Shown piece after piece: positions 7,910-15,577 of a stretch of 64,000 nucleotides of DNA. Location: assembly GCF_963920925.1 (NCBI RefSeq), contig NZ_CAWUDI010000047.1:3690-67689 (forward strand), written 5' to 3'. Positions within the stretch are counted from its first letter, which is position 1; each line of letters starts with the position of its first letter. Both the position numbers and the translations under genes were made by a program. The DNA comes from Rivularia sp963920925. Lineage in GTDB: Bacteria; Cyanobacteriota; Cyanobacteriia; Cyanobacteriales; Nostocaceae. The notes beneath the pieces are model-generated. The model had not been told where the DNA came from, made no database searches, and was given only the letters and a program-made list of their open reading frames with translations.

Positions 7910-8160
7910 TGGATTAATTGAAAACTAGTATAACTATATCATGTTATGGGATAGTTAAAACTATCTTTACTCGTTTTCATGAGGACACTTCTGTGCGCGG
8001 GTTCCCCGCGTTGAAGAAAGTGTCCGTCCCTTGTCTAAAGACGAAGGGCTTTCAACTCGTTTTTCTGTAAATATTGGAGTTAGAATTAAAAGGCGATCGC
8101 AATAAAAACGGATAGAATATCGCATATCCTACCCGCTTAACAATTAATTAAAGACTCGTA

Positions 8161-8748
8161 TTAATCAACTGCATCTCTTAATGTTCTTTGTACTGCATTA
8201 CCAGCATCTTCAGCAGCACGTTTAGTACTTAATTTTGCATCTTTAGCAGCACGCTGAGTACCTAACTTCGCATCTTCAGCTACATCACCTGCATTGTTAG
8301 TAAGCCTACCAAATGCATCAGAGGTATTGTCTTTGATATTTTCAACTCCTCGCTTGGTACCTTCAGCGAAATTTCCAGCTTCTTCTTGAGCTTTATCTGC
8401 TGCATATCCCGCATCTTCTTTGGCATTTTTACCTAAATCTTTGAGGTTTTCTCCTTTCTTATCCAAAGTGCGACGAGTATTACCACCCAAGCTACCAGTT
8501 TGGTCGATTTCATTTACTTCAGCATTATCTCTCAAACCCTTAGCTTTCATTTTTGCTGCGGCTTCAGCATCTTTGCTTCTAGGATCGACATCGCTATACT
8601 TGTTCATTCCTCCCTGATAACCAGAATCAGGGCTTTTTGCATCAACTGAACTGCAAGCCTGGGTAACAAATAGCAATGTTCCTAACACAAAAGCAGTTAG
8701 AATTTGCTTAATTTGAATTTTTCTCAATGCAGAAAATACTTTATTCAT
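8161..8748 (-). CDS. Exported alanine/lysine-rich small lipoprotein
   Basis: The 195-residue protein starts at ATG 8748 behind a good ribosome site (AGGAG, 7 bases upstream). An N-terminal basic stretch and hydrophobic helix end at FVTQAC, a plausible lipobox. The rest is hydrophilic and rich in Ala, Lys, Asp and Glu, with 11-residue LEA-like periodicity (for example LGTQRAAKDAKLSTKRAAED). That pattern suggests an extended amphipathic helix. The N-terminus is closely similar to the next gene upstream (IKQILTAFVLGTLLF against SRQILTVFLAGILLF), so the two are paralogues. I think they belong to a cyanobacterial family annotated DUF6658, but I cannot confirm it. Function unknown; a stress-related envelope role is only a guess. 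Confidence 0.7.
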   Translation of the reverse strand: MNKVFSALRKIQIKQILTAFVLGTLLFVTQACSSVDAKSPDSGYQGGMNKYSDVDPRSKDAEAAAKMKAKGLRDNAEVNEIDQTGSLGGNTRRTLDKKGENLKDLGKNAKEDAGYAADKAQEEAGNFAEGTKRGVENIKDNTSDAFGRLTNNAGDVAEDAKLGTQRAAKDAKLSTKRAAEDAGNAVQRTLRDAVD

Positions 8749-8837
8749 TATTTACTCCTTTGTTTGAACGATTGAATGAGTTGTAACCTGAAAAAGAATC
8801 AAAATTTAAACTCTTAATTGATTCTTTTGAATTAACT

Positions 8838-9272
8838 TTATTTGCCTAAAGCTGGATTCTTCTGTAATTCAGGTCTTGCACTTGCTTCTTCGGCTTTATC
8901 TTGTAAAAAGCTTGAAGCTTCTTTTACTGATTCTTTCACAGCATCAAGTCTTCCTTCAACGCGATCGCCAAAGTCTGCTTGCCGCTGATTAAATCCACCC
9001 GGCTCTCTTGAGTTAGTGGCTTCCAAACCCTTAATTGGCAATTCTTTCTCTTTGGCAATTCTACCTGCGGGAGTTTCTGCACCGGGATACAGCAATCCAT
9101 CAGATTTTGCAGCAATTAACAATTGCGAATCGGGATTATTTGAATTTACGTCTAAAGAATATTGACTATTATTAAAAGTCATGCTGGTCGCAAACAGTAA
9201 TATACCAGCCAAAAATACAGTCAAAATCTGGCGCGATTGCAGTTTTTTTAAAAATCCGGTTAATTTATTCAA
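8838..9272 (-). CDS. Small exported protein, paralogue of the downstream lipoprotein
   Basis: The start is TTG at 9272, chosen because AGGAGG lies 6 bases upstream and the encoded MNKLTGFLKK aligns with its neighbour's MNKVFSALRK. The protein has 144 residues with a signal-anchor or signal peptide (residues about 17-33). Unlike its neighbour it has no cysteine at the lipobox position. The mature part is hydrophilic, with LYPGAETPAGRIAKEKEL and a C-terminal helix rich in Lys, Glu and Ala. It is 89 bases upstream of its paralogue and both are probably cotranscribed. Function unknown. Confidence 0.68.
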   Translation of the reverse strand: MNKLTGFLKKLQSRQILTVFLAGILLFATSMTFNNSQYSLDVNSNNPDSQLLIAAKSDGLLYPGAETPAGRIAKEKELPIKGLEATNSREPGGFNQRQADFGDRVEGRLDAVKESVKEASSFLQDKAEEASARPELQKNPALGK

Positions 9273-10000
9273 TGAAGTCCTCCTGGCTAATCTCTTGGAG
9301 GTAACTTCCGGTTTACATACGTATTTGCTTAGTAAACAGATGCTACCCGTTCGAGACTGCTAAATTTGATTATCAATTGTCAACATTACATCAAAAAAAA
9401 CAACCTTTTCCTCTAGCAAAGGTCTTATTATTGCGAATACTTTAACTATATATTTCTCTTACTTTGGAGAGATATAAGTCGAAAAAATTGCATTTTTATC
9501 CAAATATATAAATCGTCTATTCATATCCATCGTATATAAATATTTGGTTATACAATAATATAATTTTAAATCCATCTAAAGAGTGATTTTTAGATATAAA
9601 TGGGAATAAGGCAAATTTTCTAAATTAACCACTTTAGAGTTTTTACCGCTTCTAAGTCAATTAATTTATTTAGGTGCTCTAAGTATTCCTGAAATCTAAA
9701 TATGAATTCTAATTAATAATCAAGTTTAAAATTATGGTTCTTCAGTATTTGGTATGCGCTCAGCTTCAGAAAAAAACTTTATAAGCCAAGTATATATTCC
9801 CTGTTGCCCGTTCCCTCTTTCCGATTATTTAATGCCGCATCCCTTTGTGCTGAACAACCAGATAATTTTAGTACTTATAATTGTTCGTCAAAAAAATGAA
9901 ACTAAAAATTTAGGCATAAAGTTACTCTTATTACTTGGGCTTCTGGTCGATCTAACATATTATTTGTTGTGTTTGCCTGTTTGAAAACTTTATCAGCAAA
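9273..10000. other. Intergenic stretch, 728 bases
   Basis: AT-rich spacer between divergent genes. It contains no RNA gene or strong hairpin that I can see. A 76-codon frame at 9754-9984 is present but has no family likeness and includes repeat-like DNA, so I do not call it a gene. Promoters for both neighbours must lie here. Confidence 0.5.
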
Positions 10001-10924
10001 ATGATACTAATGATTAAGCAAGTTTTACGCTGGCTGCTTTTGGGTGGAACACTGTTTTTTCTGGCAAGTGCTTTAAAAAATAATTGGCAAGAAGTCGCAG
10101 CTATTCGTATTGATGCGGCTGGATGGGCAATTTTAGCAACTGCGACTGGTGTTACCTTGCTAGCACATATTTGGGCTGGGTGGGTATGGAGTTGGATTAT
10201 TAAAGAGTTCGAGCGAGATCCAAGCTCTATAAAACTGATTCAGGCTTATCTTAAAACAAATATTGCTAAGTATTTACCGGGTAATATAGGACATTACGTT
10301 GGAAGAATCATGGCTGCAAAGGATTTAAAAGTTAGTACCAGCGCTGCTACTATTAGCGTACTACTCGAACCCTTGTTAATGGCAACAGCAGCTTTGATTG
10401 TTGTGCTTTTGTGCAGCCAGTTCACTTTGATGGAGAGTTCAGTTGCTGTACTAATAGGGCAAATATTGGGTTTAATAGTAGCCCTTTGCCTGCTTCATCC
10501 TTTATTTCTCAATCCAATAATTCGTTTTGTACACCGTCGGAAAGATAATAAATCGAAAACTGGTAATTTTAATAGTGTTTCTTTAAGTCTGAATCGCTAT
10601 CCACTAATACCTTTGCTTGGAGAATTCGGCTTTTTATTACTTCGTGCCTGCGGTTTTATTATCACTTTATATGCAATAGCTCCAATAAATTTAAGTCAGC
10701 TTCCTTTAGTAATAGGAGCATTCAGTTTCGCTTGGTTGCTGGGTTTGGTTGTTCCTGGTGCCCCCGGTGGCATCGGAGTATTTGAAGCAACTGCGATCGC
10801 GCTTTTACAGCAGTCTTTCCCTATGGCACTTATCATTAGTGCTAGTGTTTTGTATCGTTTAATTAGCATTGTTGCTGAAACTGCTGCTGCAAGTCTTGCT
10901 TGGTTCGATCAACGGCTTTTTTAA
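10001..10924 (+). CDS. Lysylphosphatidylglycerol synthase-type (UPF0104) membrane protein
   Basis: The 307-residue protein starts at ATG 10001 and has about eight hydrophobic membrane helices. It carries hallmarks of the LPG-synthase transmembrane/flippase family: KYLPGNIGHYVGR near residues 90-102 and the loop VVPGAPGGIGVFEA near 249-262. Members include the membrane half of MprF and stand-alone proteins linked to glycolipid or lipid transfer. There is no catalytic aminoacyl-transferase domain here, so lipid aminoacylation is unlikely; lipid flipping is a family-based inference. It is a single gene with no partner nearby. Confidence 0.75.
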   Translation: MILMIKQVLRWLLLGGTLFFLASALKNNWQEVAAIRIDAAGWAILATATGVTLLAHIWAGWVWSWIIKEFERDPSSIKLIQAYLKTNIAKYLPGNIGHYVGRIMAAKDLKVSTSAATISVLLEPLLMATAALIVVLLCSQFTLMESSVAVLIGQILGLIVALCLLHPLFLNPIIRFVHRRKDNKSKTGNFNSVSLSLNRYPLIPLLGEFGFLLLRACGFIITLYAIAPINLSQLPLVIGAFSFAWLLGLVVPGAPGGIGVFEATAIALLQQSFPMALIISASVLYRLISIVAETAAASLAWFDQRLF

Positions 10925-11070
10925 TCTCAAATACTTATAGCCGTAATAGCTGCCTTTGATGTTAAGTTTTCCGCTCTCAATAGCTTGTAAAGCTGAATGT
11001 ACAATAAAAATTATGCTCTATTACTAATATTATTATTGTAAAAACTTTCCACAGTATTCCCTATTACTAA

Positions 11071-12474
11071 TCATTCTTTTCTACTTAATCTTAATTGAGA
11101 AAATACTCGATAAGTATCTAAATTAGTTTGTAGTTCGTTATCATTTTCTTGCATTTTGATTAAATTGTATTCAACGTTCTCTGCGTAAATTGCAAAGGTT
11201 ATGTTAAATACTTCGATAAACTTAATTACCCAATCACACTCTTCTTCCTGATATATTTCATAATAATTAATTATATTAGCAATTCGCATTTCTAAATGAC
11301 GACGCGAATGTTTACTAATTAAAACTATTTTCAGAAGTGCAATTACCAAAGTCAGAGGATTCCCTTGAGAAAGCAGTAAAATAAATAGCCCAGAAGGTTC
11401 TTTGCCATTTTCTGAAATCAGACAATCAATTACTTTATTACAAGTTCTCAGTAATAAATTCTTGTCAATTTCTACTTTGTGATAATCAGTTTTCCATGCA
11501 AACAACTTCCCAGAGAGTTTCTGCTCTACTGTTTCAACAAATTCTTGTTGACTTACCGAATATATCAAATACTTCAGTAAGCTTTGTTTGAATTCTTTTA
11601 AATTTTGATTTCGAGTCTGCTTAACAAAAATATTGGCAATATTTTCATAGGTAAACACACCTCTTCTGACAACAATGACTTTGATTAAACGTAAAACCTC
11701 ATCTCCCAAAATACTGGGATTATTGTAACGATTAATATTAGAAGCCGCAGATTGAGAGCGAGCAATATACATTGCTAACTCAAATTTAAACTTGTCTTTT
11801 AATTGTTTAGAAAGACGTTTTGCCGCATCTTGTTGTTCTTTCGGATTATTTTTGTCTGTAGACTGAGCTAATAACAAATAAGAGCTATAGCGTTTTGTCC
11901 AATGAAGATTACTTTTTTCTTCATGTCTAATCGCAAATAAGTTTAGTTCTTGATAATCTTTACTATTAATAAAGTTTGTTAACCAAGCTCTAAAAATATT
12001 GATTTTTCTAGAACAGCTTAAAGTATTTTTTGGCGTATACTCACTAAATAAATCAATTAAATTTTGAATATATTTGTATTGACGACGATTTTCCCAATTG
12101 TTGATCAGTATGTAACAAGTCCGTTTTAGAGTATTCCGAAACTCCGGTTCGTTACTACCGACAAAAATTTGGTATACCCCTAGTTCGGAATTAGAATTAG
12201 CAGAATCTAAACAATTTATAAATAAATCTTTAAATTCTTGTAAAACATCTTCCGGTTCTTGACTTTGAACAATCTCTAGAAAAAAGCTATAAACTTTTTC
12301 TTGTGCAGCCTGCACATCTAATCCTCTATCATTCAAATCAAGAAGATGCTTTTTACCCTGTATACTCGGTAAGCGATCGACAATCATGTTATGGTTCTCA
12401 AGACCCAAAGTCTCAGCAAGGGCAGTTGTTACTAGCTTATCCTTCACAACCAGGAGCATCAATCGATTGTTCAA
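11071..12474 (-). CDS. Unrecognised cyanobacterial-type protein, 467 residues
   Basis: The open frame starts with TTG at 12474 or ATG at 12459; neither has a clear ribosome site, so the start is uncertain by five residues. The protein is mostly helical and soluble, with no signal peptide or membrane helix. It contains patches such as FKDLFINCLDSANSN and VYQIFVGSNEPEFRNTL followed by many Leu/Ile/Lys-rich helices, giving an armadillo/HEAT-like impression but no motif I can name. Length, uninterrupted frame and codon usage support a real gene. It stands alone next to a repeat-rich gap. Confidence 0.65.
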   Translation of the reverse strand: MNNRLMLLVVKDKLVTTALAETLGLENHNMIVDRLPSIQGKKHLLDLNDRGLDVQAAQEKVYSFFLEIVQSQEPEDVLQEFKDLFINCLDSANSNSELGVYQIFVGSNEPEFRNTLKRTCYILINNWENRRQYKYIQNLIDLFSEYTPKNTLSCSRKINIFRAWLTNFINSKDYQELNLFAIRHEEKSNLHWTKRYSSYLLLAQSTDKNNPKEQQDAAKRLSKQLKDKFKFELAMYIARSQSAASNINRYNNPSILGDEVLRLIKVIVVRRGVFTYENIANIFVKQTRNQNLKEFKQSLLKYLIYSVSQQEFVETVEQKLSGKLFAWKTDYHKVEIDKNLLLRTCNKVIDCLISENGKEPSGLFILLLSQGNPLTLVIALLKIVLISKHSRRHLEMRIANIINYYEIYQEEECDWVIKFIEVFNITFAIYAENVEYNLIKMQENDNELQTNLDTYRVFSQLRLSRKE

Positions 12475-12656
12475 AACTTAAGTATTTTTTTTACATAAAT
12501 TTGATAAATTTATGACCAGGAGATAAAAATATTGCATCAGCTTATGTAATTCCCGATATAATATTTAAAATATTATACGGACTCGACCGTATCCGTAATT
12601 AGTTAATTCCTTTAAAATTGTCGCAATCAAGAAAATATAAGTTTTATTGTAGGGAA

Positions 12657-12796
12657 TGGGGAGTAGCGAGTAGCGAGTAGGAAGTAGAGAGTAGAAAGTC
12701 GCGAGTAGCGAAATATCCCGGTAATAAATTCGTAGTGCGAGCGTCTCGCTAGTACCGCTTCGCGGAAGTAAGAAGTAAGAAGTAAGAAGTAAGAAG
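12657..12796. repeat. Short tandem repeats, GAGTAGC and AAGTAAG types
   Basis: Degenerate GAGTAGC-type units fill about 12658-12715. Clean 7-base AAGTAAG units repeat about four times near 12766-12796. Similar units in inverse sense (CTACTCC) occur at about 12950-12984. These are typical heptameric short tandem repeats of heterocystous cyanobacteria. Confidence 0.7.
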
Positions 12797-12890
12797 TTTG
12801 ATTTTCTAGGCTTTTCAGCTATTTTTAATGGTTGCCTTATTTACGCCGACTTGTACTAGTGGCAATCAGCGAGCGAGACGCTCGCACTAC
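12732..12890. repeat. 19-bp perfect inverted repeat enclosing 121 bases
   Basis: The left arm at 12732-12750 begins GTAGTGCGAGCG. The right arm at 12872-12890 is its exact reverse complement. The enclosed DNA carries heptad repeats and no gene. It resembles a dispersed palindromic repeat or two copies in opposite orientation. Confidence 0.65.
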
Positions 12891-12987
12891 AAATGCGTTA
12901 TTGCTTAAAACAATATTATGCTTGCCAATCAAATTAAAAATTTATTTCCTACTCGCGACTCCCTACTCCCTACTCCCTACTCCCTGA

Positions 12988-13022
12988 TAAAAAAATTTGT
13001 CCCGAATGTAATTACATTCGGG
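12988..13022 (-). terminator. Intrinsic terminator after tRNA-Leu
   Basis: On the minus strand a perfect 22-base palindrome (13022-13001, arms CCCGAATGTAA) is followed by ACAAA and a run of seven T. It lies 27 bases after the 3' end of the tRNA. Confidence 0.75.
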
Positions 13023-13048
13023 ATAGCAATCAAACTATTAGTTTTTAG

Positions 13049-13417
13049 TGGGGGTGGAGGGACTTGAACCCTCACGACTTTATAAGGTCAACGGATTTTC
13101 ATTCTCCCGTAACTTTCGCTACTGCCTTAATATTTTTTAAAATATAAGGCTTTAAGAATTGGACTCTCTCTTTACCCTCGACTTAACAAACAATATAACT
13201 ATTTGCCCTGTACGTTAGGGTCGCTCCCGTCGAGTCTCTGCACCTTCCGAACCGTTAAACTTTGTGAGTTTTAACATAATGGTTTGGCTTGGCTCAGGAT
13301 TGCCTTGTCTCTTGTAAGATTTAGGTTTCCCTGAGTTTGAGAGCATCCACTTGAAGAATTTCTTCAACAAGGCTCAACTTTTTAAGTCCGTAGCGTCTAC
13401 CATTCCGCCACACCCCC
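13049..13417 (-). tRNA. trnL-UAA: tRNA-Leu(UAA), interrupted by a group I intron
   Basis: The 5' exon is 13417-13384: acceptor strand GGGGGTG, a D-arm of the GGCGGAATGGTAGACGC type, then CGGACTT. The 3' exon is 13099-13049: AAAATCCGTTGACC, a leucine-type long variable arm, GGTTCAAGTCC in the T-arm, and CACCCCC pairing with the 5' acceptor strand. The anticodon is UAA, with the intron after its first U. CCA is not encoded. Spliced length is 85 bases. This is the classical cyanobacterial intron position, shared with plastids. Confidence 0.95.
13100..13383 (-). other. Group I intron in tRNA-Leu(UAA), 284 bases
   Basis: On the minus strand it begins AAAAGTTGAGCC and ends with GAGAATG, whose terminal G is the omega G. 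Conserved core elements are visible: CTCAGGGAAACCTAAATC (P3/P4 side), CAAGGCAATCCTGAGCCAAG, and near the 3' end TAGCGAAAGTTACGGGAGA. It carries no open reading frame, so there is no homing endonuclease. It closely resembles the Anabaena tRNA-Leu intron, which self-splices in vitro. Confidence 0.93.
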
Positions 13418-13672
13418 ATTTTTTTGGGGAATTTGTAGATATTTGCTTGTTGTTCAAATATCTCCTCATATATTTGACCATTAATTACGTATTTTGTCCA
13501 ACATTTTTTAAAACTTTTTTTTCGTAAGGATTTTTTACGCCCCTCTTTATTGGCTCAACCTAGCTTGGCAACAGGTAATCAATGGCTCTAACTAAAACTT
13601 TCTCAACACAAAGCGATTAGCTTATTATGGAACTTAAAGATCCAACCATGAGCGTGACTCACACGAAGACAG

Positions 13673-13933
13673 ATGCTACAGAATCTACTGAATTATTTAC
13701 AGAACTTGCAGACCGAGACGCTAATTCTACCTTTAACCTACTTAGCTTTAGCAGGTTCTTACTTGTTGGTCATTCCGGTTCTCGTGCTGACTTACATGAA
13801 ATTTCGCTGGTATTCAGTCAGTTCCTTTGAACGCGGCTTCATGTATTTTCTTGTGTTCTTGTTCTTTCCGGGCTTGCTACTGCTATCACCCTTCGTGAAT
13901 TTCAGACCCCGACGACGACAGATCGAAGTTTAA
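13673..13933 (+). CDS. ndhL: NAD(P)H-quinone oxidoreductase subunit L
   Basis: NdhL is a small membrane subunit specific to the cyanobacterial/chloroplast NDH-1 complex, needed for respiration, cyclic electron flow and CO2 uptake. The start is ATG 13673; the protein has 86 residues, slightly longer at the N-terminus than many homologues, which begin nearer LPLTYLALAG. Two membrane helices are visible (about 18-40 and 54-74) separated by the family motif KFRWYSVSSFERGFMYF, and the protein ends with SPFVNFRPRRRQ. It is followed after 26 bases by a DUF3007 gene, a pairing I know from other cyanobacteria. Confidence 0.92.
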   Translation: MLQNLLNYLQNLQTETLILPLTYLALAGSYLLVIPVLVLTYMKFRWYSVSSFERGFMYFLVFLFFPGLLLLSPFVNFRPRRRQIEV

Positions 13934-13959
13934 AATATATTCGCAGGGCATATTTATAA

Positions 13960-14265
13960 ATGCGACGCATTGACGCTATCGGAATTGTATTTGGCGTTTT
14001 TGTTTTGGGTGGTTTAGCCTATGTGGTTCTTCAATTTGCAGGTTTAAATAACTTGAGCGCTGGTATCTGGAGCCAAGTTTTATTGGTTGCAGGTTTAATT
14101 GGCTGGTTGTTTACCTATATTTTCCGTGCTGTAGGAAACAAAATGACTTACCATCAACAGCGCGAAGAATACGAAAAAGCATTTTTGGCTTCTAGGCTAG
14201 ACCAACTTTCTCCAGAACAAAGGGATAAACTTTTAGCTGAGGTGGAACAGGAAGAAGCTAGTTAG
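13960..14265 (+). CDS. DUF3007 family membrane protein
   Basis: The 101-residue protein starts at ATG 13960. Two membrane helices (about 5-27 and 38-58) are followed by a charged helical tail with YRAVGNKMTYHQQ-like FRAVGNKMTYHQQREEY and LSPEQRDKLLAEVEQEE. This matches the DUF3007 family of cyanobacteria and plastid-bearing eukaryotes. It is probably cotranscribed with ndhL; the arrangement hints at a role around NDH-1 or thylakoid membranes, but this is inference. Confidence 0.8.
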   Translation: MRRIDAIGIVFGVFVLGGLAYVVLQFAGLNNLSAGIWSQVLLVAGLIGWLFTYIFRAVGNKMTYHQQREEYEKAFLASRLDQLSPEQRDKLLAEVEQEEAS

Positions 14266-14935
14266 TAGTTGAAGAACTCACCACATTAATTACTCATGCT
14301 GGTTTGTAGTGAGGGTTTGTGACCTCAATATAAGAGTTAAAACTCTTACTACAAACTTTTTTGCTCGCAGCCACCATAAGAATATCCACTGTTATACATA
14401 AGTATCTTTGATAGTTAAATTATTTTTAGTATTTACACATTAAGATATAACGAAGCTAAGTTCATTCTAGATGGTTAATCCAGTTGACAGGCTTTGAGCT
14501 ATGCGGAGCTAGTAAATTATCAACATGACCGTTTTTATTCATTGGTCATCAGTATTATTACGGCGATAATCCAATTTCAGCAAGATAGCTTTTTCCGGAT
14601 AAATTGCCCGATATTTATGATTAATTTATGGCTGAAATACTCTTTAATACAGTGACAATGGTTAAATAGACACCGATCGCTAATATTGATAGCAATGAAA
14701 AACTATATAAAAGATGCATAATAATAATGTCTTATTCAATCGGCTGTAGTAGACAATTTCAGCGATATGATCTTGAATATATTAAGAAGACCGTCAGTAA
14801 CAACCTGCACTAGCTGTTAGGAAATTATTATATTTTCGTTACACAAGTAATCGTTGAGTAAGGTATAAATAATGAGTGTGAGAGAGTGTAGGTTATCAAT
14901 GATTTTAATTTTGTCGCGCTGTAGGGGCAAAGGTT
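14266..14935. other. Intergenic stretch, 670 bases, with one palindromic repeat
   Basis: AT-rich with no gene. The only structure is a cruciform-like repeat at 14302-14356: outer arms GTTTGTAGT/ACTACAAAC enclosing two inner hairpins (AGG/CCT and AAGAGTT/AACTCTT). The same architecture recurs at 63664-63723. Confidence 0.55.
14302..14356. repeat. Palindromic repeat with two nested hairpins
   Basis: Outer 9-base arms at 14302-14310 and 14348-14356 are exact reverse complements. Within them AAGAGTT and AACTCTT (about 14332-14347) form a second hairpin. It could act as a transcription end for the ndhL pair, although it has no clean T-run; a dispersed repeat family is more likely. Confidence 0.5.
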
Positions 14936-15577
14936 ATGAGTGAAAGTATGGCATTTATTGGTGGAGTTGCAGTAGCTGGACTGGCGGCTCTTTTATTGTT
15001 GAAAGGTAGTGGTAATTCCCTCCCAGCAACTTTTAATGCCCCGCAAGTGCAGTCTCCCGTAGTCGCACAACCGTATATGGCTCAACCGGGTGCTTATCCT
15101 GGCGTACCAGTTTACCCCAATCAACTTCCCCCAAATCCCGATTCAATAGAGTTACGGACGCAGTTGGAACGTCAAAAAACCCAACTCGATACCCTGCAAC
15201 GGGAAAATGACCTGTTAAAGAATCAAAATCAACAGTTCCAGTCTCAAGTACAAACTTACTACCAATCGCAATTAAGCGCCCAACAAAATCAAAATTCGGC
15301 GCAACAAGCTGCATTGCAACAGCCCCAAGAACCTTGGTGGTCTTCGGGTATACTTTGGGCTGTAGGAGGAATGGCTCTTACAGTTGGCGGTGGTATTGTA
15401 GTTGCTGGAGTTTCTGCTTTGTTTTCTCCAAAACAGCGTCCGACTCGAACAGTACAGGTAATTCATCCTTATAATGCTTCGGGCAATACGATATCTCCTC
15501 CGGTACGCCGTGCTGAATTTCTACCTCCTCGTTCGGAAAGACGGATGGAAGCACCTGAATACGACGATACTTATTAA
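14936..15577 (+). CDS. Unknown protein with two membrane helices and a coiled coil
   Basis: The 213-residue protein starts at ATG 14936, with AAAGG a few bases upstream. Residues about 6-24 form a hydrophobic helix (GGVAVAGLAALLLLKG). A Pro/Gln/Tyr-rich stretch follows (about 38-68), then a coiled coil (about 72-110, IELRTQLERQKTQLDTLQ). A Gln/Asn-rich segment (110-130) leads to a second helix (about 138-163, GILWAVGGMALTVGGG), and the tail has many Arg and Pro. I do not recognise the family. It looks like a membrane-tethered structural or scaffold protein. A hairpin follows at 15681-15699 (CCCTCAA/TTGAGGG) but lacks a T-run. Confidence 0.65.
   Translation: MSESMAFIGGVAVAGLAALLLLKGSGNSLPATFNAPQVQSPVVAQPYMAQPGAYPGVPVYPNQLPPNPDSIELRTQLERQKTQLDTLQRENDLLKNQNQQFQSQVQTYYQSQLSAQQNQNSAQQAALQQPQEPWWSSGILWAVGGMALTVGGGIVVAGVSALFSPKQRPTRTVQVIHPYNASGNTISPPVRRAEFLPPRSERRMEAPEYDDTY

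Larger units (their letters stand above)
6575..8030 (-). mobile_element. IS200/IS605-type tnpB-only element, decayed
   Basis: The element holds a frameshifted tnpB and no tnpA. The right end is an imperfect hairpin at 6579-6599 (CTCCTGACT pairing with AGTCGAGGAG, one bulged base), the kind of subterminal hairpin IS200/IS605 transposases recognise. The left end probably lies near the long hairpin at 7983-8025 (GGACACTT pairing with AAGTGTCC, with an inner CGCGG/CCGCG). There are no terminal inverted repeats or target duplications, as expected for the family. Exact ends are estimates. It sits directly behind the modBC stop. Confidence 0.65.

Noticed and set aside
9754..9984. 76-codon plus-strand frame
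   Set aside because: Contains repeat-like CCCGTTCCC DNA, has no ribosome site and no recognisable domain.
12657..12796. CRISPR array in the repeat-rich gap
   Set aside because: Units are 7 bases and contiguous without unique spacers; no cas genes are in the window.
13627..13830. 67-codon frame overlapping ndhL
   Set aside because: It is the shifted frame of ndhL; the ndhL frame gives a clear family match.
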